From a virus, in IMG/VR virus record IMGVR_UViG_3300012931_000314, positions 1 to 32,978 of that record: 32,978 nucleotides of DNA; one strand, written 5' to 3'. The first letter of the stretch is position 1. Each line of letters begins with the position of its first letter. The translations under genes were made by a program, and so were the position numbers. Below, in pieces: positions 1 through 7,952 of the stretch. The notes under the pieces are model-generated. The model saw nothing but the letters and a program-made list of their open reading frames with translations, ran no database searches and was not told the DNA's origin.

Positions 1-285
1 GACTCCTTCGCGTTCAGCGGGGCACGGGCCAGCACTATCGCCCGTACTGAGCTGGCCATGGCGCATGTTCAAGGCAACGTGCAGGGATGGCGCGAGACGG
101 GACAGGTCGAGAAGAAGGAGTGGGTGCTGGGCGACCTGCACGAGGTGGAGGACGAGTGCGACGAGAACGCCACAGAGGGAGCGATCGCGCTGGACGACGA
201 GTTCTCGTCTGGCATCGCGTTTCCTCCTGCGCATCCGAACTGCATCTGCGACGTGTTGCCCGTATTGTCGGAAGGAGGCGCGTGA
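1..285 (+). CDS. Phage minor head protein, Mu F-like C-terminal end (partial)
   Basis: The frame is open from the first base, so the start lies outside the window and 94 C-terminal residues are visible. They carry the usual ending of the Mu gpF / SPP1 gp7 minor head protein family: an IARTE motif at about residue 13, a KKEWV segment followed by a Cys/acidic stretch, and a terminal HPNCICD motif (families usually end HPNCRC). These proteins sit at the portal region inside the head and help DNA packaging or ejection. The next gene starts in the stop codon (TGATG), so the two are probably translationally coupled. Family assignment is confident; the exact subfamily is not. Confidence 0.85.
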   Translation, partial: DSFAFSGARASTIARTELAMAHVQGNVQGWRETGQVEKKEWVLGDLHEVEDECDENATEGAIALDDEFSSGIAFPPAHPNCICDVLPVLSEGGA

Positions 286-1358
286 TGCAATACACGAACC
301 CTGACCGCAGCATATCATCAGGCGTCGTGCCAGAGATGAACGGTGCTGCGATTTCGCTGACCAACCCGCTCGGCATCATCTCAGCCGGTTTTCAAGACCA
401 CTACGGAACGCAACAGTACATCGCGCCGAATGGCGAATTGGTGACTGTTCCGCTTTACAAACTGGTTGGCGACGCGTTCTTCGGGACTGTGCTGGACACC
501 AATATATGGGAGGCTACGCCAGGGACCGGCAACATTTCCGTGTCGGGGCAGCTCGTCATGCAGACCGGCACAACGGCGAACGGTGCGGCGTACGTTCGCT
601 CTGTTCACCCCGCGCGCTTCTCCGGACTCGCGCCCAACAAGTGCCGCATTCCGATGAGCCTGCCTGACGGCGGCACAGTCAACAACGTCCGCGAGTGGGG
701 CGTCGCGGTCGGAACTGCTAACTCCACAGTGGACGCAGCGTTCTTCAGGATAGACGGCCCCATAGTGCAATGCGTTGTGAAGAAAGGATCCGTCGAGACG
801 GTGGTCGCCACTGCTGGAAATATGAACGGGCAATTCGGCACCACGTTCACTGCTGGCCGATCCTCTCACTTCTATGAGGTGGTTTACCAGCCGCGTCAGG
901 TGCAATTCTTGGCTGATAACAAGATCGTTCACATTCATAGCGCAGCCGCAGACATTTGGGCGAACACGTTGCACTTGGGTCTCTGGTTCGCCAACTACAA
1001 CAAGAATGGCTCGACGACCAACGTCACGATGAACGTGCGCCTTGGGACGATAGCCAGCTTCGGCATCCCGCAGAAGCAGGTAAGCAGCTATTACCAGCAA
1101 GGCGCTACGGCGAATGGCGGGGTGATATTGAAGGTTGGCCCAGGAAACTTGCACATTGCTAACTTGAGCAACGTGCCGAACGGCGCATCCATGACGCTCT
1201 ACGACGGGACGTCTAACGCTGGAAGCATCATTGACGGCACTGGCGCGATGGGGCCGCAGACGTCTCCGCTCTCGCTGCCTTACGCTGGCAAGGCGTTCGA
1301 CAATGGACTTTTCTTGAGCACGGTGGGCGCGATGAACGCGAGCATCATATTCGACTAG
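285..1358 (+). CDS. Uncharacterised virion protein, beta-rich, 357 aa
   Basis: The start is the ATG overlapping the stop of the minor head gene (TGATG), with GGAGG just upstream. The frame is open further upstream, but that part is only the shadow of the preceding gene. The product is rich in Gly, Asn, Thr and Val with few charges, typical of a secreted or virion beta-structure. Residues about 55-265 have the spacing of a lectin-like beta-sandwich, and the last 80 residues form a separate Gly-rich domain. Its position between a minor head protein and the protease suggests a head decoration or head-fibre protein. I do not recognise a named family, so the function is inferred from position and composition only. 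Confidence 0.6.
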   Translation: MQYTNPDRSISSGVVPEMNGAAISLTNPLGIISAGFQDHYGTQQYIAPNGELVTVPLYKLVGDAFFGTVLDTNIWEATPGTGNISVSGQLVMQTGTTANGAAYVRSVHPARFSGLAPNKCRIPMSLPDGGTVNNVREWGVAVGTANSTVDAAFFRIDGPIVQCVVKKGSVETVVATAGNMNGQFGTTFTAGRSSHFYEVVYQPRQVQFLADNKIVHIHSAAADIWANTLHLGLWFANYNKNGSTTNVTMNVRLGTIASFGIPQKQVSSYYQQGATANGGVILKVGPGNLHIANLSNVPNGASMTLYDGTSNAGSIIDGTGAMGPQTSPLSLPYAGKAFDNGLFLSTVGAMNASIIFD

Positions 1359-1366
1359 GAGACGAC

Positions 1367-1678
1367 ATGAACTTCAGACCAAACTTCACCGGAACGCTGC
1401 TGATGACAGCCAACGCCAGCAGCCAGAATGCGGCGCTGCCGAGCGGCGGTGGCTCGTTGCTGCGTGTCGAGAACGCGGGCGCGAACATCGCATACTGCGA
1501 GCTGGGAAGCGACGCGAACATGCAAGCACTTGTCCCGACCGCGAACAGCGGCGGCGGCTTTCCTGTCTTCGCCAACCAGCCTGCGCTGACCGTGCGGCTG
1601 CGGGCGGGCGACACCCGCGTGGCCTGCGTCTCGGAGGGAAACTCCAAGGTGCTGTTCACCAGAGGCGACGAGATCTAG
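1367..1678 (+). CDS. Small virion protein, 103 aa
   Basis: It starts eight bases after the previous stop, with GGAG spaced five bases before the ATG. The sequence is neutral and beta-prone (Ala, Gly, Val, Thr, with three Cys) and looks like a compact single-domain beta-barrel, with a repeated pattern of alternating hydrophobic residues. Small proteins of this kind next to head genes are often decoration or head-completion proteins. No motif identifies this one. A real gene is likely because of the ribosome-binding site, the spacing and the typical composition. Confidence 0.6.
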   Translation: MNFRPNFTGTLLMTANASSQNAALPSGGGSLLRVENAGANIAYCELGSDANMQALVPTANSGGGFPVFANQPALTVRLRAGDTRVACVSEGNSKVLFTRGDEI

Positions 1679-1680
1679 CC

Positions 1681-1866
1681 ATGCCAATCGGCCCATGCAC
1701 ATTGCCGGGAGGAAAGAAGGGGTACCGCTGGGGGAGGTCTGGCAGGTGCTATACGTCGCGCGGAGGCGCGGAGCGGCAACAAGCTGCGATTTACGCTAGC
1801 GGATACAGGGAAGACGAGACAGACAAACCACGCCGTACGCGGCTAAACTTAAGGAGCAAGACATGA
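1681..1866 (+). CDS. Small basic phage head-region protein with GYRWG...CYT motif
   Basis: A 61-residue, strongly basic protein. It carries the pattern GYRWGRSGRCYT followed by an Ala-Glu-Arg-Gln stretch and IYASGYRE. As I recall, this pattern recurs in phage head-morphogenesis regions, either as a tail on larger proteins or as a separate small protein. Its role is not established to my knowledge. The gene begins two bases after the preceding stop and its own stop overlaps the next start (ATGA), so it belongs to the head operon. The basic charge could suit DNA or RNA contact, but that is a guess. Confidence 0.6.
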   Translation: MPIGPCTLPGGKKGYRWGRSGRCYTSRGGAERQQAAIYASGYREDETDKPRRTRLNLRSKT

Positions 1867-2159
1867 CCAAGAGAGTTCTGCCGTCCACGGCGGCAAAGAC
1901 GACCACAACGATCAACGGGCGCACGTTCACCGCAGCCCTTGGAACAACACAAGACGTGCTGGACGCGGACGCCGCCGAGCTAGCCGCGAACGGGTACATG
2001 GTGGTGGGCAATAGTCAGTCGGTAGGCGTTGGTGCCACGTCCGCACGTCCCGCGACCGGCTTGTTCATCGGGGCGATGTACGGAGACACGACGCTCGGCT
2101 ACATCACGGTCTACGACGGAGCATCCTGGCGCAACCCAATCACGGGCGCGTCGGTTTAA
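1863..2159 (+). CDS. Small virion protein, 98 aa
   Basis: The ATG overlaps the preceding stop (ATGA), with AAGGAG upstream. The product has a basic N-terminus, a DVLDADAAELAANGY helix near residues 30-45, and a C-terminal half rich in Gly, Thr and Tyr that ends with a YDGASWRNPITG element. That ending is common in short phage proteins that bind structural partners. It resembles small head proteins from other siphoviruses in general style, but I cannot name a family. The helix-then-beta layout and the position suggest a capsid accessory protein. Confidence 0.5.
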   Translation: MTKRVLPSTAAKTTTTINGRTFTAALGTTQDVLDADAAELAANGYMVVGNSQSVGVGATSARPATGLFIGAMYGDTTLGYITVYDGASWRNPITGASV

Positions 2160-2183
2160 TCAATCAACGAAAGGAGAAGTATC

Positions 2184-3896
2184 ATGCAAGTATTCGCCCA
2201 GATTCGAAAGGTGGATGAGGAGAAGCGGCTAGTCTATGGCCGCGCGGCCGACGAGACGCCGGACAAGTCTGGCGAGGTGCTGAACTACGACGGCAGCAAG
2301 CCGCACTTCCAGAAGTGGTCCGCCGAGATCAGCAAGGACACCGACGGCAAGAGCCTCGGCAACGTGCGCGCGATGCATGGCAAGGTTGCCGTCGGCAAGC
2401 TCACCGACATCCAATTCGACGACAGCGCCCGCGCGATCGATGTGTGCGCCAAGGTGGTGGACGACAACGAGTGGAAGAAGGTGCTGGAGGGCGTCTACAC
2501 CGGTTTTTCCATCGGCGGCAGCTACGGCGCGAAGGAGGTGACGAAGGTGGACGACGTCGAGCTGACCCGTTATGTCGCCATCCCGAGCGAGATCAGCCTC
2601 GTCGACCGCCCCTGCATCCCGACCGCCAAGTTCTTCCAGGTGCAGAAGGCGGACGGTAGCACGCAGGAAGTCGAGTTCCAGAAGGCAGAGGACGTGCCCG
2701 AAGGCGTGACAGCCGAGCAGTGGGCCACCAAGACCAAGGCCGAGAAGGAGGCTTACCTGAAGGACTTGGCCAACAAGAAGGCCGAGGCAATGAAGGGGGA
2801 CGGCCTTGAGGACGTCGAGGTCACCGGCACGCCGGAGGAGATCGTCCAGTTCGGCAAGCTGATGAACGAGAAGGGCATGACGATGGCCGAGGTGCTGGAG
2901 CTCGTCAAGGTCGCCGAACGCAAGGACGTCAACCCGAAGTCTGGCGAGAAGAAGTACGGCGAGGTGACGTTCGCCGACGAGAAGAACAAGAAGTACCCGT
3001 TGGACACCGAGGAGCATGTGCGCGCGGCGGCTTCCTACTTCGGCATGGACAAGAATCGCAGCAAGTACAGCGCCGAGGACGCCAAGTCCATCGACGCCAA
3101 GATCGCTGCAGCTGAGAAGAAATTCGGCATCGGCGCGGCAGCAAAGGATAAGGAGGCGGAGAAAACTGCGTCAGCGAAGTTCGCGAAGGTGCTGTCATCC
3201 CAGCTCCGCAAGGGCATGTACGAGTGCTCGCAGTTCGCGCAGATCATCGCCGCGTTGCAGGGGCTGAAGGCGTCCGCCGCCTATGAGTCCTACCGCGAGG
3301 GCGACAACTCACCGGTGCCGCAGGCGTTGGAAGCGTGCATCTCGGCTTGCGCTGGTGTGCTGAAGCAGATGATCGACGAGGAGGTCGCCGAGGCAGGCGA
3401 GACTGGTTTGCCGCAGCCCGTCATGGAGATGGCCGAGCGGTGCGGCGAGCTGGCCAAGTTCGATGGCGATCCAATCCTTGAGATGGTCAAGTACGGCGCT
3501 CGCCACGGCGCGGAGGACAAGGCCAGAGTTGACGCCATCCATAAGGCGGTCGTCGAGCTTGGCGCTGACTGTGGCACCGCGAAGGCGGAAGGCGCTGGCG
3601 ATTTGCAGAAGGCGGAAAGTGATGCGCTCACCAAGATGGTCGCCGAGAAGCTGGCGCCGATGCAGAAGGCGCTGGGTGAAGCTCACGCGAAGATCGCCAA
3701 GCTGGAGGAGCAACCGGCCGCGTCGAAGGTCTCGCTGCGCGCGGTCGCGGTAAGCAAGGCTGACGACGGCAAGGATGCCGCAGCACCGACTGAGAAGGAT
3801 CTGGTCAAGGACGCAGTAGGGGCCGTGCACCCCGCCGCGTCTCTCATCAAGCAGTTGCAGGCACAAGGGGGTCAACCGCTGGTGTACCGCGGGTAG
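2184..3896 (+). CDS. XkdF-like prohead serine protease with DUF6582-like and scaffold-like domains
   Basis: A 570-residue protein placed directly before the capsid gene. Residues 1-155 look like the XkdF-type prohead protease: a conserved start (YGRAADETPDKSGE), a candidate catalytic His65 in AMHGK, and Ser138 in EISLVDRP. Residues about 255-315 match the DUF6582 style (YGEVTFADEKNKKYPLD followed by a helical segment). The remainder is charged, helical and lysine-rich, with a predicted coiled coil near residues 490-515, which suits a scaffold that is later removed. Phage proteases often carry a scaffold in one chain, so this probably performs both assembly and maturation of the prohead. A strong GGAG site precedes the ATG. 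The protease call is confident; the scaffold role is inferred. Confidence 0.75.
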   Translation: MQVFAQIRKVDEEKRLVYGRAADETPDKSGEVLNYDGSKPHFQKWSAEISKDTDGKSLGNVRAMHGKVAVGKLTDIQFDDSARAIDVCAKVVDDNEWKKVLEGVYTGFSIGGSYGAKEVTKVDDVELTRYVAIPSEISLVDRPCIPTAKFFQVQKADGSTQEVEFQKAEDVPEGVTAEQWATKTKAEKEAYLKDLANKKAEAMKGDGLEDVEVTGTPEEIVQFGKLMNEKGMTMAEVLELVKVAERKDVNPKSGEKKYGEVTFADEKNKKYPLDTEEHVRAAASYFGMDKNRSKYSAEDAKSIDAKIAAAEKKFGIGAAAKDKEAEKTASAKFAKVLSSQLRKGMYECSQFAQIIAALQGLKASAAYESYREGDNSPVPQALEACISACAGVLKQMIDEEVAEAGETGLPQPVMEMAERCGELAKFDGDPILEMVKYGARHGAEDKARVDAIHKAVVELGADCGTAKAEGAGDLQKAESDALTKMVAEKLAPMQKALGEAHAKIAKLEEQPAASKVSLRAVAVSKADDGKDAAAPTEKDLVKDAVGAVHPAASLIKQLQAQGGQPLVYRG

Positions 3897-3953
3897 CCGA
3901 ATATCAACCAACCATCCAATCAACCAGCAGCACCCTCTTACAAGGAGAGAAAC

Positions 3954-5474
3954 ATGAACCAGCAAACCACAGCAGAAACGCTCGCTCTGCTCAAGGCTGC
4001 GCAGTTGCAGCCGAGCGACGAGCTGCGCAAGGCGTGGACGCAGTCGGCATCCGCCGTCAGCGGTATCACGGCCTACGACTTGGAATCCCCAGCCAAGCAG
4101 CTCTACCCCGTCATCACGCCACTGCGAAACGAGATCCCGCGCGTCGGCGCACACGGCGGTATCCAGGCCGCGTGGCGCGCGGTCACCGGCGTCAACACCG
4201 CCCTGACCGGATCGCCCTACGTCAGCGGCGGCAACCGCTCCGGCGTGATAGCAGTCTCCACGGCGGATTACACCGCAGCCTATAAGGGTCTTGGCCTTGA
4301 GGACTCCGTCACGTTCGAGGCCGACTACGCTGCTGAGAACTTCCAGGACGTCAAGGCGCTGGCGGTCGAGAGCCTGTTGCGCGCGATGATGATCGCGGAG
4401 GAGAAGGTGATCCTTGGCGGCAACAACAGCCTTAGCCTCGCTAACACCCCGACTCCTACCCTGTCGTCCGCGAACACTGGCGGTTCGCTGGCAGGCAACG
4501 TCGGCTACGGCGTGGGTTGCGTGGCGCTGACCTTCGAGGGTTACCTGAACGCCTCGTTGACCACCGGCGTCATCCAGTCGTTCACCCGCACCAATGCTGA
4601 TGGCACATCCGACGTGATCAGCGGCGGCACAGCGCTGCCCGCGACGCAGGCCAACGTCATCAACGCCAACACCGGCAATGCCACCACGATCAGCGCGTAC
4701 GTCACGCCGGTCGCGGGCGCCGTCGGCTACGCGTGGTTCTGGGGAGCGAACGCCGGCAACCTGACGCTCGGCGCGATCACAACCATCAACAGCGTGCTGA
4801 TCACGGCCAACGCCGCAGGAACATCGTCCGGCAATGGCGTGAGCAATTATGCGCTGCTGGCAGCGACCAACAACTCGACGAACAGCCTCGCGTTCGACGG
4901 ATTGCTGACCATCGCATCCAAGTCCTCGCTGAACAGCTACCAGGCGACTCTGGCGACCGGCACCGCAGGCACAGGCACCCCGCTGACGAGCGACGGCGCT
5001 GGCGGCATCGTTGAGATCGACGCGGCGCTGAAGTCCTTCTGGGACAATTACCGCCTGTCGCCCGACACGCTGTGGGTGAACTCGCAGGAGATGAACAACA
5101 TCGGCAAGAAGATCCTGGCAGGCTCCGCCAATGCTGCCCAGCGCTTCGTGTTCAACGCCGATCAGGGCATGGTGGGCGGCGGCGTGATGGTGCGCAGCTA
5201 CCTGAACAAGTTCGCGATGGACGGAGCGCAGGAGCTGAAGATCCGCCTGCACCCGAACATGCCCGCAGGCACGATGCTGTTCACGACCAACAAGCTGCCC
5301 TACCCGCTCTCGAACGTCACGAACGTCATGCAGATGCGCATGCGCCGCGAGTACTACCAGATCGAGTGGCCGCTGATCACCCGTAAGTACCAGTATGGCA
5401 TCTACGAGGACGGGGTGCTCCAGCACTACTTCCCGCCTTCGATCGGCGTGATCACCAACATCGCGAACGGCTGA
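3954..5474 (+). CDS. Major capsid protein with large surface-type insertion
   Basis: A 506-residue protein with a perfect AAGGAG site. The N-terminal 155 residues contain the features of HK97-type capsids of this group, including a helix ending AEEKVILGGNN. The C-terminal part, from about residue 350 (AALKSFWDNYRLSPDTLWVN) to the end, completes the shell fold. Between them, residues about 158-345 form a Gly/Thr/Asn/Ala-rich insertion with an Ig or fibronectin-III-like stretch (PVAGAVGYAWFWGA). Many phages place such insertions on the capsid surface. The long A/C-rich leader before the gene has little structure, and a terminator follows, both usual for a highly expressed capsid gene. Confidence 0.88.
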   Translation: MNQQTTAETLALLKAAQLQPSDELRKAWTQSASAVSGITAYDLESPAKQLYPVITPLRNEIPRVGAHGGIQAAWRAVTGVNTALTGSPYVSGGNRSGVIAVSTADYTAAYKGLGLEDSVTFEADYAAENFQDVKALAVESLLRAMMIAEEKVILGGNNSLSLANTPTPTLSSANTGGSLAGNVGYGVGCVALTFEGYLNASLTTGVIQSFTRTNADGTSDVISGGTALPATQANVINANTGNATTISAYVTPVAGAVGYAWFWGANAGNLTLGAITTINSVLITANAAGTSSGNGVSNYALLAATNNSTNSLAFDGLLTIASKSSLNSYQATLATGTAGTGTPLTSDGAGGIVEIDAALKSFWDNYRLSPDTLWVNSQEMNNIGKKILAGSANAAQRFVFNADQGMVGGGVMVRSYLNKFAMDGAQELKIRLHPNMPAGTMLFTTNKLPYPLSNVTNVMQMRMRREYYQIEWPLITRKYQYGIYEDGVLQHYFPPSIGVITNIANG

Positions 5475-5487
5475 TCGTGAGCGAACT

Positions 5488-5517
5488 CCGCCGAGGACTT
5501 TCGTCTTCGGCGGTTTT
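5488..5517 (+). terminator. Rho-independent terminator after the capsid gene
   Basis: An 11-pair stem (5488-5498 with 5503-5513, one G-T wobble) closes a four-base TTTC loop and is followed directly by TTTT. It lies 14 bases after the capsid stop. It probably sets a high level of capsid messenger relative to downstream connector and tail genes through partial read-through, since no promoter is evident before the next gene. Confidence 0.88.
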
Positions 5518-5557
5518 ATAACCCCGTTACAACGAACGCAAACGAAGGAGAAATAAA

Positions 5558-5740
5558 ATGGCAAACCCGTTTATCGCAGACATGGCAAGACTCCAGCTTC
5601 CTGAGGGCATGGGCAACATGCTCTCTATCGACGGCTTCAGTCTTCAGGCTGATAAGGAGCGCTGCATCGAGGTGCCGCGCAAGTACGTCAAAGATTTGAT
5701 GCAGCAGGGCTTGGTCGAAGTCGGCCCTGCCAAGAAGTAA
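5558..5740 (+). CDS. Small head-tail region protein, 60 aa
   Basis: This follows the terminator with an AAGGAG site before the ATG. The 60-residue product contains a short beta region followed by VPRKYVKDLMQQGLVEV, a pattern seen in many tiny proteins encoded between capsid and connector genes. I know no function for it. It is followed after nine bases by the connector gene. Composition and codon use match the neighbours, so it is likely genuine. Confidence 0.6.
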   Translation: MANPFIADMARLQLPEGMGNMLSIDGFSLQADKERCIEVPRKYVKDLMQQGLVEVGPAKK

Positions 5741-5749
5741 GGCGCAGAG

Positions 5750-6538
5750 ATGAACCTAACCACGCTGGCGAACGTCAAGCAGTACCTGTCGATCCCGACG
5801 ACGAACCAGGACGCGCTCATACCGCGCCTGATCGCGCGGGAGACGTCGCTCGTGGAGCAGTGGACCGGACGCCAGTTCCCGACCGTGACGAGAGTGAGCA
5901 AGCGCCTGAACGGCACGGGGACGAAGCGGCTGGTGCTGCCGGACAATCCGATCATCTCGGTCTCCGCGCTCTCGATCTACGGCACGGACGTTCCCGTGTC
6001 GCCCGACGGCGTGCAGGCCGGTTACATGTACGACGACACCTGCCTCTACCTCGTCGGCGACATCGGCGGCATGTGGGGCAGCAGGTTCCCGCAGCAGCCG
6101 CAGTGCATCGTCTGCTCCTGGGTGGCGGGCTACCGGACGTCCGAGACCGACTTCGTGCCGACCGGCAACGCTCCGACGCTCACGCCATCGAACGGAGGCA
6201 CGGCAGCGGCGGTCGTCTCCGTGTTCGACAACACCGCGAACAGCAGCATGACGCAGGTCGGGAGCGGGCCGTTGACGGGCCAGTTCAGCTTCGCGGACGG
6301 CGTGTTCACGTTCAACTCCGCGCAATACAACCATTCAGTCACGATGACCTATGACTACATTCCCGCGGCCGTAGAACAGGCGACGATCGAGATGGTCGGC
6401 CTCGACCTGCAGCAGCGCAACAACATTGGCATCAACAGCAAGAACCTAGCCACGGAGTCACTGACGTACGAGAAGAAGGGCATCAGCGACAGCGCCAAGG
6501 AGCTTCTGATGCCGTTCAAGCGCATGGTGATAGCATGA
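5750..6538 (+). CDS. Head-tail connector (HK97 gp6-like), with insertion
   Basis: The N-terminus has the gp6-like connector layout: LANVKQYLSIPTTNQDALIP, then a helix with EQWTGRQFP, then a beta part. The C-terminus returns to helices (VEQATIEMVGLDLQQRNN) and a final KELLMPFKRM segment. The protein is 262 residues, longer than simple gp6 proteins. The extra length is a beta-rich insertion at about residues 140-200. These proteins form a ring under the portal that joins head and tail. Its stop overlaps the next start (ATGA). Confidence 0.78.
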   Translation: MNLTTLANVKQYLSIPTTNQDALIPRLIARETSLVEQWTGRQFPTVTRVSKRLNGTGTKRLVLPDNPIISVSALSIYGTDVPVSPDGVQAGYMYDDTCLYLVGDIGGMWGSRFPQQPQCIVCSWVAGYRTSETDFVPTGNAPTLTPSNGGTAAAVVSVFDNTANSSMTQVGSGPLTGQFSFADGVFTFNSAQYNHSVTMTYDYIPAAVEQATIEMVGLDLQQRNNIGINSKNLATESLTYEKKGISDSAKELLMPFKRMVIA

Positions 6539-6744
6539 TAACAGCACATGATTTCGGGAAAGAAATCGGCGATGGCTTTTCTTTTTCTGGTAGCACTGAA
6601 GCGATTCTAGTTGGCGTTGATAAGCTACGCAATGCCATAGAAGAACGCAAAGCTTTGGTGCAGTCCGTCGAAGTAAAGTCGGCAATGAATGTCGATGATT
6701 TTATAGTGACAGAACTGACGATAAAGTTGGTGGAGAAAAAATGA
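6535..6744 (+). CDS. Unknown 69-aa protein, AT-rich gene
   Basis: The ATG overlaps the connector stop and the stop overlaps the next start, so the gene is embedded in the structural operon. Its base composition is clearly richer in A and T than either neighbour (runs such as TTTTCTTTTTCTGG). The product is small and acidic-to-neutral with no hydrophobic segment or recognisable motif. The unusual composition suggests late acquisition. An accessory role unrelated to assembly is possible but not shown. Confidence 0.55.
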   Translation: MITAHDFGKEIGDGFSFSGSTEAILVGVDKLRNAIEERKALVQSVEVKSAMNVDDFIVTELTIKLVEKK

Positions 6745-7211
6745 ATTTCATCGTCGCCGTCCGCGCCGAGTCGCTCATCGCCAAGATGGAGGGCGCACCG
6801 GCCGCCGTCCGCCGCTCGCTGAAGGCGGCGATGGACAGGCTCTCCATCTTGGTGCAGCGCTCGGTGAAGGAGGATAGGCTCTCTGGGCAGATATTGCACG
6901 TGCGCACAGGCACCCTGCGCCGGAGCATCAACCGCGAGGTGACTGAGCGCGCGGACGGCGTGTTCGCAGTGGTCGGCACGAATGTGCGGTACGGAGCTAT
7001 GTGGGAGGGCGGCTTCACGCGCACGGTCGGGGCTGGGGCGCGCGGAGGCCCGAGGACGCTGCAAGGCAGGGCCCTCGACCGCTACTTCCAGCGCCACCCG
7101 CCCGAGACGAGGGATGTGGCGGCGCGGCCGTTCCTGCGTCCGACTCTGGAGGAGTTTAAGCCGCGCATCCGAGATGACGTCCGTGCGGCGGTCATGGAGG
7201 CTATGCGATGA
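6741..7211 (+). CDS. HK97 gp10-like head-tail / tail completion protein
   Basis: A 156-residue protein with the gp10-like pattern: an N-terminal helix, then LSGQILHVRTGTLRRSINRE, a central VGTNVRYGAMWEGG, and a C-terminal AARPFLRPTLEE. These elements (L..RTG.L..SI, then Y....E.G, then RPFL.P) define the HK97-gp10 / minor tail family, which works at the head-tail joining step. Start and stop both overlap neighbours by ATGA. Confidence in the family is high; the precise structural position in the virion is inferred. Confidence 0.82.
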   Translation: MNFIVAVRAESLIAKMEGAPAAVRRSLKAAMDRLSILVQRSVKEDRLSGQILHVRTGTLRRSINREVTERADGVFAVVGTNVRYGAMWEGGFTRTVGAGARGGPRTLQGRALDRYFQRHPPETRDVAARPFLRPTLEEFKPRIRDDVRAAVMEAMR

Positions 7212-7489
7212 ACAAGGTATCCGAGCTGATAAAGGCCGCGAAGGGCGAGCCGCTGTTCAAGGGCGACTTGGTTGGCCATGAATTCCATGGAAATCAGTAC
7301 GCGGCCTCCGTGAAAGCGTCCGGAGATGCGCGGGAGGCGTCAAGCAAAGCGAATCGCACAGACGACAAGGGTGAACACGCCCGCGCCGGAAGGTTGCGCT
7401 GGACAGCGGCGCGGCTGGCGATGGACGACGGCACCAGGCAAGAGCACATCCGGGAAGCGCGGGCGCACGATGCGAGGGCCGACAAGTGA
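7208..7489 (+). CDS. Small protein with GHEFHGNQY motif
   Basis: A 93-residue, highly charged, mostly helical protein. Near residue 23 it has GHEFHGNQY, a form of the G-H-x-F-x-G-N-Q-(Y/W) motif that, to my knowledge, recurs in phage head-morphogenesis and protease-type proteins. Beyond it come Ala/Arg/Asp-rich helices with no recognisable domain. The gene overlaps both neighbours (ATGA). Its function is not known to me. The motif and position suggest an assembly accessory. Confidence 0.5.
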   Translation: MNKVSELIKAAKGEPLFKGDLVGHEFHGNQYAASVKASGDAREASSKANRTDDKGEHARAGRLRWTAARLAMDDGTRQEHIREARAHDARADK

Positions 7490-7938
7490 TCCGCGAGAAC
7501 ATATACGCTGCCGTCTTCCAGTTCTGGTCAAACCTGACAGTGGGCGGGTCGCCCGCGTTCAAGACAGCCACGCGCAAGCTCAAGATATGGGAGAACGTGG
7601 AGGCCGAGAGCCAGCCAGCGCTGCTCCAGCTCCAGCGGCGCGAGACCGTGACGAAGCCGAAGGGGCTTCCCGCGAAGTGGGCACTCGGAATCGACCTCTA
7701 TCTATACGTGCACACAGGTGCGATCAATGACCCGGACGTGGTTCCGTCGCAGCTGATCAACCCACTAATGGACGCGGTCGAATCAGCGCTGGCAATCGAC
7801 GATGTGAGCAACGATGCCTGCACGCTTGGCGGACTGGTCTACCGCTGCTACATCGACGGCGCCGTGGAAATTTTCGAAGGAAATCTTGGGGATCAGGCAG
7901 TCTGCATTATCCCCTTAACTGTTGTTGTACCCACTTGA
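7486..7938 (+). CDS. Tail terminator / tail completion protein
   Basis: A 150-residue alpha/beta protein starting in the previous stop. Its layout, an N-terminal amphipathic helix followed by FKTATRKLKIWENV, a beta hairpin with LGIDLYLYVHTG and a final YIDGAVEIFEG...IIPLTVVV strand, fits the tail terminator or completion class (lambda gpU-like and relatives). Such a protein caps the tail tube before head joining. It sits exactly where expected, between the gp10-like gene and the tube protein. The assignment depends on order and general pattern rather than a unique motif. Confidence 0.65.
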   Translation: MIRENIYAAVFQFWSNLTVGGSPAFKTATRKLKIWENVEAESQPALLQLQRRETVTKPKGLPAKWALGIDLYLYVHTGAINDPDVVPSQLINPLMDAVESALAIDDVSNDACTLGGLVYRCYIDGAVEIFEGNLGDQAVCIIPLTVVVPT

Positions 7939-7952
7939 AAGGAGAATAAATC

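Noticed and set aside
381-1154. Minus-strand open frame opposite the 357-aa virion gene
   Set aside because: The translation is low in complexity and rich in Arg, His and Val, as expected for a shadow. The plus-strand gene has clear signals.
3309-5564. Very long open frame on the minus strand (about 750 codons) opposite the protease and capsid genes
   Set aside because: It is the antisense shadow of GC-rich genes. It runs through the terminator, has no ribosome-binding site at its start and its translation has no domain pattern.
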